Shown in pieces: positions 1 through 5,884 of a stretch of 6,631 nucleotides of DNA. This DNA is from an uncultured Prevotella sp. (GTDB lineage Bacteria > Bacteroidota > Bacteroidia > Bacteroidales > Bacteroidaceae), in assembly GCA_900548195.1 (NCBI GenBank), contig URJQ01000132.1, positions 1 through 6,631 on the forward strand, written 5' to 3'. Position 1 is the stretch's first letter; every line of letters starts with the position of its first letter. Position numbers and translations under genes: made by a program. The notes under the pieces are model-generated. The model saw nothing but the letters and a program-made list of their open reading frames with translations. It was not told the origin of the DNA and made no database searches.

Positions 1-144
1 AGAGCCAAAAATATTTTTAGAGAATAACAGCCGAAAAGTTGTGAATAGATGTTAAATATACTCCTGTTACAGTTCAATTTACTTCTAAAGTCAGTCCGTA
101 ATCGAAGGAAAGCACCTCCAAGGAATGACTGGTTAGGGCTTCTG
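1..144. other. AT-rich noncoding left edge
   Basis: No supported gene is visible. The three plus frames hit stops within the first 18 codons. One minus frame stays open from about 155 to the window edge, but it has no ATG and follows directly on a TAA inside the neighbouring repeats, so I do not call it. A 12-bp perfect palindrome of five A, TA and five T lies at 7-18. The stretch follows the 3' end of the TtcA-like gene and could be a 3' flank or a control region for something outside the window. Confidence 0.5.
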
Positions 145-210
145 TAAAAGCATAGTTATTGGTCGGTAAAAGCATAGTTATTGGACAGTGAAAGCATAGT
201 TATTGTAATG
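145..210. repeat. Three 22-bp-spaced direct repeats (iteron-like)
   Basis: Three copies of TAAAAGCATAGTTATTGG start at 145, 167 and 189, an exact 22-bp period of about two helical turns. Copies 1 and 2 are identical over 18 bp. Copy 3 has TGAAAG at its start and lacks the final GG. The 4-bp linkers differ (TCGG, ACAG, AATG when the third unit is counted to 210). An inverted half-copy, CTATGCTT, follows at 217-224 and can pair with AAGCATAG at 192-199 of the third unit. The array lies 34 bp beyond the stop of the TtcA-like gene. The spacing suggests stacked binding sites on one DNA face or a small tandem array. The role is unknown. The units are too short and too closely packed for a CRISPR array. 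Confidence 0.85.
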
Positions 211-243
211 TAAGATCTATGCTTATCTGACTTTATCAAAATG

Positions 244-933
244 CTACTCACCCATACAAGCATGCCAAAGGGAATATCGAGCTTCGGGATTGATAGTCTG
301 AAGATGATGAAAGAGGTCTGTCATGGTGGCACGATTGGTCTGTTCCTCGTATGGGCAGAGACGCTTCTGCTTATGGAAGCCTTCTTGCTCGGCTACAGCT
401 TTGATGTCGGCTTCGTGGGCAAGGCAGAGTGGGCGGATAATCTGGAGATGGTAATGATTCATCTGCATGAGCGGACGCATGGTCTCTGCTTTGCCTTCGA
501 AGGTGATATTCATCAGATAGGTGATGATGAAGTCGTCGTTATGATGCCCGAGGGCTATCTTATTGAAGCCTTTTTCCTGCGCAAAAAGGAAGAGGGCTTT
601 GCGCCTGTTCCATGCACAGAGGAAGCATCTCGTCTTTCGCTGGTCGGTGCTCTCATCGAATGAGGTATGTATGATGTGCAGGGGCATCAGGAGCTGGTCA
701 CAAAACTGCTGTAGATATGTGCAGTCGGTCTCGTAGGGTATATTGTCCATTATGACATGCGCTGCTTCCACCTCTATGTGTGGACGGAAGATTCTGGCAC
801 GTTCAGCCATGAGGCGTGCAAGCATCAGTGAGTCTTTGCCACCTGATAAAGCGATAAGAATACGATCCCCATCTTGCAGGAGACCGTATTCTGTCGTTGC
901 TTTCTTGAAGTGCTTTCTTATTCTGTTTAGCAT
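244..933 (-). CDS. TtcA-like PP-loop ATPase, probable tRNA 2-thiolation protein
   Basis: The protein is 229 aa when started at the ATG at 933 (MLNRIRKHF). It carries the N-type ATP pyrophosphatase P-loop SGGKDS at residues 30-35, a CxxC (RCFLC, C103 and C106) and the GHHNDD motif at 129-134. A later cysteine, C193, could be the third cluster ligand. TtcA-type enzymes adenylate a tRNA base and insert sulfur using an Fe-S cluster held by three cysteines, and this layout matches. TtcA makes 2-thiocytidine at tRNA position 32. The protein is shorter than the roughly 310-aa enterobacterial TtcA, and the C-terminal part around C193 differs from the usual CNLC region, so the exact target is uncertain. 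The frame can be opened to 1002, but those 23 extra residues come from the repeat element and are rejected. There is no strong Shine-Dalgarno sequence, as is normal in Bacteroidota. It is probably not functionally linked to the sugar genes. Confidence 0.82.
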   Translation of the reverse strand: MLNRIRKHFKKATTEYGLLQDGDRILIALSGGKDSLMLARLMAERARIFRPHIEVEAAHVIMDNIPYETDCTYLQQFCDQLLMPLHIIHTSFDESTDQRKTRCFLCAWNRRKALFLFAQEKGFNKIALGHHNDDFIITYLMNITFEGKAETMRPLMQMNHYHLQIIRPLCLAHEADIKAVAEQEGFHKQKRLCPYEEQTNRATMTDLFHHLQTINPEARYSLWHACMGE

Positions 934-952
934 TGAGAGTGATTTATTAGAA

Positions 953-1081
953 GGTAATAGGGAATAGGTAATAGTGAATAGGAGAATACACTTGCCACTC
1001 ATGGTTTCCGCTATGGGATAAACACGAGCAGATTAACGTAATCTCCTATTACCTATTACTTATTACTTATTACTTATTACC
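953..1081 (+). repeat. Heptad-armed palindromic element, copy 1
   Basis: The element has three parts. The left arm of five 7-bp units (953-987) reads GGTAATA, GGGAATA, GGTAATA, GTGAATA, GGAGAAT. The core is 52 bp (988-1039). The right arm of six units (1040-1081) is, in reverse complement, GGTAATA, three AGTAATA, GGTAATA, GGAGATT. The arms are imperfect inverted repeats, with 28 of 35 positions complementary counting outward from the core. A smaller hairpin, AGATTA-ACG-TAATCT, spans the right core boundary at 1030-1044. The core matches copy 2 (4489-4540, reversed) at 46 of 52 positions. The right arm overlaps the last codons and stop of the alpha-galactosidase gene. The form resembles a non-autonomous MITE or REP-like element, but no transposase or target duplication is visible. 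Confidence 0.88.
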
Positions 1082-3319
1082 TACATATTCTTCGAGCAGG
1101 AGCACCCTACTTGCCCAATCATTTTTCTTGCTATACTCCACATCGTGGGTGTATGGCATTTCGAGGCCATTCTGCATGAGGAAAGCGCCTGAGTAGGTCT
1201 TGCCTTCGCAAGGGAGGGGCTTGAGATCGATGCGATTGAGCTCATGCACTGTGTACATACGGTCGGCATCCAGTCCTATCATTTTGACGCGCGGAATATG
1301 CTGATTCTTGAATGTCTCCAGTTTCCACCAGAAGAATACAGCCTGCTTCTTATCTGCAGAAACATACATCTCTGATGCCATATTGTCACCCTTGTAAGGA
1401 GAATGGAGACGGTAGAGGTCACCGAACTGGATTACGGGGCGCACCTTCTTATATTCGGAGATGACTTGACGACAGAATGCTTTCTCTTCGTCAGTCATAT
1501 TCTTGGGCTGTATCTCCATTCCAAGTCTGCCCGACATTGCTACATCACAGCGCAGCTTGAGCGACGTAGTGCGGAAAACGGCATGATTTGGCACGGCAGA
1601 GATATGGCTCGCCATTGCTATGGCTGGGAAGAAATAACTGGTGCCCCACTGCATGAAGATGCGCTGAAGGGCGTCGGTATTGTCGCTTACCCAGAACTCA
1701 TCAAAGTAAGGGAGCAGTCCGTAGTTTGCTCGTCCTCCGCCGGAAGCGCAGTCCTGTATTACCACGTCAGGATACTTTGCCCTGATTCGCTCCAATACCT
1801 TTATCAATCCCTGATGGTAAGCGATGTAGAGATGGCTCTGATCATTCTTTGAAAGATACTGACTACCATGATTCATCACCGGCGCATTAGCATCCCATTT
1901 GATGTATGCTATCTCTGGGTACTTGGTGAGAAGATTATCCACGATGGAGAAGACGAAGTCTTGCACCTTAGGATTAGAGAGGTCGAGCACCACCTGTGTG
2001 CCGCCACGTCCCTTTACCGGCTCACGCTGAGGAGCCTTTATTATCCAGTCGGGATGCTTCTCATATAGTTCAGAGGTGGTGTTAGCCATTTCCGGTTCTA
2101 TCCATACACCAAATTTTATGCCATTCTTCTTAGCGTCAGCAATAAGTCGCTCAAAACCTTCTGGTAGCTTCTTTTTATCCACCACCCAGTCGCCCAGTCC
2201 GGCATTGTCGGTGAGTCGTGGATATTTCTCTCCAAACCATCCATCGTCCATCACAAAGAGTTCTCCGCCCATTGACTTTATGTCGCGCATCATCTGGTCC
2301 ATTCCTTCATGATTGATGTCGAAATAGACGCCTTCCCACGAATTAAGAAGTATCATCCTCTCCTGGTCTGCATGGCGTAGCATATACTTGCGAGCCCAGG
2401 AATGGAAGGTCTGACTCACACCGTTGGTACCGCTGACAGAATAGGTATAGGCACTTCGTGGCGTGGTGAAGGTTTCGCCTTTGCGCAGATGATACTCGGA
2501 ATTGTCGGGATTGATGCCTGCGAAATAGTAGTGATAATCAGAGTCGTCAGTGTCGATGGATATGCGATAGTTGCCACTATAGCATAATGCCGCGCCTATA
2601 ACGTCGCCATAGTTTTCCTTTGCCGGACCATCGAGAGATAGCATTACCTCATTGCGATTAGCCGTAGCATTGCGCAGTCCGTCCTTATCCTTGATTTCCA
2701 AAAGTCCATTTTGCAATTTTTGCTCATACAGTTGCGCCTCGCTTGCCCATGAACCGTGGAAATGAGTGCAATAGACATCATTGCGACGCACAGGGAGAAG
2801 GGGGTTATAAAATTGCGTCAGCGTGATGGTCTGCTTCTCTGCATTGGTGATGTCGGTCCATGATTCTATCATATCTACGTCATTATATGCAAGATAATAT
2901 AGATGTACGGTGACAGGATAGATGGAATCCTTCAGGCGTATGGCCAGGAGATTGCCTTTGCGCGGTTTGCCGTTAGGCGCCTTGTCGGTGATGGCAATGA
3001 CCTTATAATCATCCACTATGAGATTGGTGGAGAGGTTTCCGTCGCTATGACGCATAGCGAGACAGGTCTCACTCATCGTATGCGTAGCGCCGTAAGTAGG
3101 ATAGAGGTCTGCCCTACTCCAGTTTTCGTCATTAGGACGATCAAGATTGGCCATGTCAGCCTCAGTGATGGAGGGACCATAATAGAGGAATTGCGGTTCG
3201 TAACCTTTGCTAATATCAAAGACCATCGCGGTGCGTGGGGTGGCTATTCTTACCTTGTCGGCATGGATTGGCAAGCCAAAGAGTAATAAAGCGGCTGATA
3301 TGGATAGGAATTTTGACAT
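1070..3319 (-). CDS. Secreted GH36 alpha-galactosidase
   Basis: This 749-aa protein hydrolyses terminal alpha-1,6-galactosyl residues, as found on galactomannan or raffinose-type sugars. Residues 1-20 (MSKFLSISAALLLFGLPIHA) form a type I signal peptide with a likely cut before DKV, so it is probably periplasmic. An N-terminal beta-sandwich covers about 25-290, followed by the melibiase barrel (about 300-640) and a C-terminal beta domain. Clan GH-D/GH36 motifs are present: MDDGWF at 357-362, GLGDW at 374-378, GVWIEPEM at 404-411, YIKWD ending in the nucleophile D476, CASGGGR at 524-530, and SDN with acid/base D546. Length is typical. It lies 58 bp downstream of the isomerase gene and is probably the last gene of the sugar operon. 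The final residues (GNK) and the TAA stop are encoded within the heptad arm of repeat copy 1, so the C-terminal end has been set by the element. Substrate choice is inferred from the neighbours. Confidence 0.95.
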   Translation of the reverse strand: MSKFLSISAALLLFGLPIHADKVRIATPRTAMVFDISKGYEPQFLYYGPSITEADMANLDRPNDENWSRADLYPTYGATHTMSETCLAMRHSDGNLSTNLIVDDYKVIAITDKAPNGKPRKGNLLAIRLKDSIYPVTVHLYYLAYNDVDMIESWTDITNAEKQTITLTQFYNPLLPVRRNDVYCTHFHGSWASEAQLYEQKLQNGLLEIKDKDGLRNATANRNEVMLSLDGPAKENYGDVIGAALCYSGNYRISIDTDDSDYHYYFAGINPDNSEYHLRKGETFTTPRSAYTYSVSGTNGVSQTFHSWARKYMLRHADQERMILLNSWEGVYFDINHEGMDQMMRDIKSMGGELFVMDDGWFGEKYPRLTDNAGLGDWVVDKKKLPEGFERLIADAKKNGIKFGVWIEPEMANTTSELYEKHPDWIIKAPQREPVKGRGGTQVVLDLSNPKVQDFVFSIVDNLLTKYPEIAYIKWDANAPVMNHGSQYLSKNDQSHLYIAYHQGLIKVLERIRAKYPDVVIQDCASGGGRANYGLLPYFDEFWVSDNTDALQRIFMQWGTSYFFPAIAMASHISAVPNHAVFRTTSLKLRCDVAMSGRLGMEIQPKNMTDEEKAFCRQVISEYKKVRPVIQFGDLYRLHSPYKGDNMASEMYVSADKKQAVFFWWKLETFKNQHIPRVKMIGLDADRMYTVHELNRIDLKPLPCEGKTYSGAFLMQNGLEMPYTHDVEYSKKNDWASRVLLLEEYVGNK

Positions 3320-3357
3320 TGTTGGTTATGTTGTTTTGTTGTCTTGTTGTTTTGGTT
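3320..3357 (-). promoter_or_regulatory. A/C-only unstructured leader of the alpha-galactosidase
   Basis: The 38 bases in front of the ATG contain, on the sense strand, only one G and one T; the remaining 36 are A or C in runs such as CAAAACAACAAG. No Shine-Dalgarno sequence is present. In Bacteroidota, translation starts are commonly helped by A-rich, poorly structured leaders rather than by anti-SD pairing, and this is a clear example. It also supports the chosen start. I see no TTTG / TAnnTTTG promoter here, so the gene is probably co-transcribed from upstream. Confidence 0.5.
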
Positions 3358-3377
3358 AAGAATATTCCTTTTTCTTA

Positions 3378-4355
3378 TCACTTGATGTGCGCTGTAAGGA
3401 AGGTTGCGTTACCAAAGATATAGAGCACATTCTCGGAGGCTGGCACGAGGAGCGTCTCGCCCTGTCTCACCTTTATGCCATTGATATTGGCTTCGCCCCA
3501 TAGGCAGACCACCACAACGAATGAATCACAGTGGAAGTCAATCTCTTGCGCCACCTGCACCACTACTCTATGCACCACGAAATATGGGCAGTTGATGAGC
3601 TGAGAGGTGGGTTGGGTGGAGTCATAACTGGTGCGATATTCAGGCCATACCTGATAATCGATGGCATCCTTGGCCTGCTCGATATGTAGCTCGCGTGGCT
3701 TTCCGTGGGCATCTACTCTGCCGAAGTCATAGACACGATAAGTGATGTCAGAGGTCTGCTGGATTTCAGCCAGGAAGCATCCGGCGCCAATAGCGTGGAG
3801 ACGACCTGCAGGAAGGAAGAAGAGGTCGCCCTGATGAGCCTCGTGGGTGGCAATGACGTCCTGCATAGGCGAGCGTCCATTGACTGGTTCGGCAGTGGCA
3901 AGTTTCTCGTATTCGTCAGGCGTGATAGACTCTTTCAGTCCGGCATAAATCTTACTGCCCACATCGCTCTTGATGACATACCACATCTCTGTCTTTCCTG
4001 CACATCCATGACGCTCCATAGCGAGTTTGTCGTCAGGATGCACCTGTACGGAGAGGTCTTGACGTGAGTCGATAAATTTTACTAAGAGCGGAAACTTATT
4101 TCCGAATTTCTTATATACCTTATTGCCTATAAGCAGTCCTTTGTATTTATCAATCAACTGGGTAAGCGTCATTCCAACATCTACATCGTCGATGATGCCA
4201 CGCTCTATTGCCACGCTCTCATGGCCTGGCACTCCGGATATCTCCCAGCTCTCGCCTATATTAGGCTGAGCTGTGTATATACCTTTGAATGGGGCTATCT
4301 GATAGCCTCCCCATAATGTCGTCTTGAGATACGGATCAAATTTGTAGGGTTTCAT
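3378..4355 (-). CDS. manA: Class I mannose-6-phosphate isomerase
   Basis: This 325-aa zinc enzyme interconverts mannose 6-phosphate and fructose 6-phosphate in the cytoplasm. The cupin-fold signature is intact: GESWEISG at 34-41, VQVHPDD at 103-109 with likely zinc ligands Q104 and H106, KTEMWYV at 121-127 with E123, and PAGRLHAIGAG at 182-192 with H187. The TYRVYDFGR block at 205-213 carries the conserved R207 near the active site. The length matches the short (about 320 aa) bacterial form rather than the roughly 390-aa enterobacterial enzyme. In this operon it would return mannose released from mannan, after phosphorylation, to glycolysis; it could also serve GDP-mannose synthesis in reverse. 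The ATG lies only 8 bp from the edge of a heptad repeat array, and the gap to the epimerase gene upstream (222 bp) is about four times the other intra-operon gaps, so its expression may be partly uncoupled. Confidence 0.95.
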   Translation of the reverse strand: MKPYKFDPYLKTTLWGGYQIAPFKGIYTAQPNIGESWEISGVPGHESVAIERGIIDDVDVGMTLTQLIDKYKGLLIGNKVYKKFGNKFPLLVKFIDSRQDLSVQVHPDDKLAMERHGCAGKTEMWYVIKSDVGSKIYAGLKESITPDEYEKLATAEPVNGRSPMQDVIATHEAHQGDLFFLPAGRLHAIGAGCFLAEIQQTSDITYRVYDFGRVDAHGKPRELHIEQAKDAIDYQVWPEYRTSYDSTQPTSQLINCPYFVVHRVVVQVAQEIDFHCDSFVVVVCLWGEANINGIKVRQGETLLVPASENVLYIFGNATFLTAHIK

Positions 4356-4363
4356 ATTTTATA

Positions 4364-4432
4364 ATGAAGAATGAAGAGTGAAGAGTGAAGAATGGGAGTA
4401 ACACTTCTTTAGTGAAAAGTGAAGAGTGAAAA
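4364..4432 (+). repeat. RTGAARA heptad array, possible decayed relative of the palindromic element
   Basis: Seven-bp units in register read ATGAAGA, ATGAAGA, GTGAAGA, GTGAAGA (4364-4391), then a 20-bp interruption, then GTGAAAA, GTGAAGA, GTGAAAA (4412-4432). The interruption begins ATGGGAGTAACACTTC, which resembles the arm-to-core junction of copies 1 and 2 (ATAGGAGAATACACTT). The GTGAATA unit in copy 1 is intermediate between the two heptad types. This suggests a diverged or truncated member of the same family. On the sense strand of the operon the array lies in the leader of the isomerase gene. Confidence 0.75.
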
Positions 4433-4449
4433 ATCGCGCTGACGCGGTT
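4432..4449 (-). terminator. Small GC hairpin followed by T run, possible weak terminator or attenuator
   Basis: The sequence holds CGCG-CTGA-CGCG (4435-4446) with flanking AA and TT that extend the stem past one mismatch or wobble. On the minus strand the hairpin is followed by ATTTTTC, which resembles a short intrinsic terminator. It lies between the epimerase and isomerase genes. The stem core is only 4 GC pairs and the T run is 5 long, so termination would be partial at best. It may simply be part of the repeat array beside it. Confidence 0.35.
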
Positions 4450-4453
4450 GGGA

Positions 4454-4575
4454 GGTAATGGGGAATAGAGAATGGGTAATAGGAGATTACGTTAATCTGC
4501 TTGCGATTATCACATAGCTGAAACCATGAGTGGGAAGTGTATTCTCCTATTCCCTATTACCTATTACCTATTACC
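4454..4575 (-). repeat. Heptad-armed palindromic element, copy 2
   Basis: This copy has the same architecture as the one at 953-1081, in opposite orientation. The arm at 4454-4488 reads GGTAATG, GGGAATA, GAGAATG, GGTAATA, GGAGATT. The 52-bp core is 4489-4540. The arm at 4541-4575 is, in reverse complement, three GGTAATA, GGGAATA, GGAGAAT. The arms pair at 28 of 35 positions. The boundary hairpin AGATTA-CGT-TAATCT is at 4484-4498. It is exactly 7 bp shorter than copy 1. It begins 2 bp past the epimerase stop codon, and both copies share TAGAAGG at this end, which here includes that stop codon. The operon mRNA would carry it as a long hairpin between the epimerase and isomerase coding regions. 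Confidence 0.88.
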
Positions 4576-4577
4576 TT

Positions 4578-5828
4578 CTATCTTTCTATCAATTCCAGGC
4601 ACATACGGCTGTTATGATAAGGGCATTTCCAGAAGCCGGCATGGTCATCCTTACGGTTTATGTTGCGCTGAGGATCACGACTCCAGTACCATTCACCGAG
4701 TTCGTGGTCGATGAGGTTGTCCTTGATGTACTGCCAGCAGTGGAGGGCTTTCTGCAATGCAGACCCATCATGGAAATACTGATAGATATTATAAAATCCT
4801 ATCACTGTCTCTGCCTGCACCCACCAATGACGATCAGCATCGACATAACCAGTGTCGAGGTTGGCCTCATGAGTCATCGAACCATCGGCATTGAGACCTT
4901 TCTCTGAGGCTTTTGCCACCTTCTGAACTATCGGTTCTACCTTTGCAAGCACCGCTTCGTCGTCCAATACGAGCGCAGCCTCCTGCATCAGCCAAGAACA
5001 TTCTATATCGTGACCATAGCTTTCCAGCCATCCCGCTCCCCTCGTCCAGTCGTTTTCAAAGAAGAGATCAAGATGATAAGTCTCGGGATTGAGTATCTTT
5101 TCGCAGAAGATGTCTATCAGATTGCGAAGAGATTTCTCCACTTTCATTTGCCATTCCTTACATAGCATCGCCTTATTGCCTGGCACAGAGACTACATCCT
5201 GAGCTGACAGTTCCTTGAAGCAACGATAGAGATTAGTGTAAGGCTCAATGATATGGAGATGGGTGTTTTGCGACTTTGGATAATTAGCATCAAGTTCGGA
5301 GAGACGCATATCAGCTATCTCGCCCCACTCTCTGGTGCAAGCCTCAATATATCCATTGTATTCCCTATCGAGAGAATGAGTTTCGATAGAGTCATAGAGC
5401 GCCATGCATGCTTGGAGAGCTTCCTCATCGCCTGTGGCACGCACATATTCAGAGAGTCCATAGATGGCGAAACCAATGGCATAGAATTGCTTTTTGGTAT
5501 CTACAGGGTTACCCTTATAGTCGAGTTCCCAATATATTCCTCCATATTCAGGGTCAATGAAATGATGGAGGATATAGTCTTTAGCTCGCGTAGCAGCTTC
5601 GAGATACTCAGGATGCCCCAGCACCCTGTAAGCGGCAGAGAAGCTCCAGAGTATTCTCGCATTGAGAATACCGCCCTTGTTCGCCTCTTTCACCAAAGTG
5701 CCATCGCCTTTCATCTGACCATAGAATCCACCATTTTCCTTATCCTGCATCTTCAGCCAGAAGGGCAGAATATTCTCAGTGACGGTCTCAAGGACTTCCT
5801 GTTTCAGAATTTTCACTTGATTATTCAT
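4578..5828 (-). CDS. Cellobiose/mannobiose 2-epimerase (AGE superfamily)
   Basis: This 416-aa (alpha/alpha)6-barrel protein has no signal peptide, so it acts in the cytoplasm. Enzymes of this family epimerise the reducing-end sugar of beta-1,4-disaccharides at C2. Visible motifs are NARILW at 56-61 (R58), NTHLHIIEPYTNLYR at 188-202 (H190), YGHDIECSWL at 271-280 (H273), RHWWVQAE at 333-340, and KCPYHNSRMCLE at 401-412 (H405). H273 and H405 match the two histidines that act as general acid/base in cellobiose 2-epimerases, and the NTHLH and CPYHNSRMC blocks separate it from N-acylglucosamine 2-epimerases. Next to a disaccharide symporter, mannose-6-phosphate isomerase and alpha-galactosidase, the likely job is mannobiose to mannosyl-glucose, as in the Bacteroides ManB route. 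Cellobiose remains possible as substrate. The stop codon abuts repeat copy 2. The gene is 56 bp downstream of the symporter gene. Confidence 0.93.
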   Translation of the reverse strand: MNNQVKILKQEVLETVTENILPFWLKMQDKENGGFYGQMKGDGTLVKEANKGGILNARILWSFSAAYRVLGHPEYLEAATRAKDYILHHFIDPEYGGIYWELDYKGNPVDTKKQFYAIGFAIYGLSEYVRATGDEEALQACMALYDSIETHSLDREYNGYIEACTREWGEIADMRLSELDANYPKSQNTHLHIIEPYTNLYRCFKELSAQDVVSVPGNKAMLCKEWQMKVEKSLRNLIDIFCEKILNPETYHLDLFFENDWTRGAGWLESYGHDIECSWLMQEAALVLDDEAVLAKVEPIVQKVAKASEKGLNADGSMTHEANLDTGYVDADRHWWVQAETVIGFYNIYQYFHDGSALQKALHCWQYIKDNLIDHELGEWYWSRDPQRNINRKDDHAGFWKCPYHNSRMCLELIER

Positions 5829-5884
5829 ATTACTATAATCGGGATTTTTACAAGTAGATAATAAGCAGGATGACTACCTATCCA

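Noticed and set aside
1..155. Open minus frame of about 50 codons running off the left edge
   Set aside because: No ATG, preceded directly by a stop within the 22-bp repeats, and no recognisable protein sequence.
145..210. CRISPR array
   Set aside because: The 18-bp units are separated by only 4 bp, far below the spacer length of any CRISPR array, and no cas gene is present.
210..240. Bacteroidota-type promoter on the minus strand (TTTG at 240-237)
   Set aside because: No acceptable TAnnTTTG follows at the usual distance; the nearest TA-containing stretch matches poorly.
241..663. 140-aa plus-strand frame
   Set aside because: It lies antisense to the TtcA-like gene, whose PP-loop and cysteine motifs prove the minus strand; no recognisable family.
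953..1081. Intrinsic terminator at the end of the sugar operon
   Set aside because: The hairpin is long but AT-rich, with a 52-nt apical region and no T run after it on the minus strand, so it does not meet the usual form.
1403..1852. 149-aa plus-strand frame
   Set aside because: It is antisense to the catalytic part of the alpha-galactosidase, where the minus frame carries all GH36 motifs.
4526..4907. Two plus-strand frames starting in repeat copy 2
   Set aside because: Their first residues come from the repeat and the rest is antisense to the epimerase C-terminal region.
5253..5861. 202-aa plus-strand frame
   Set aside because: It is antisense to the 5' half of the epimerase gene and has no domain features; an effect of codon use on the opposite strand.
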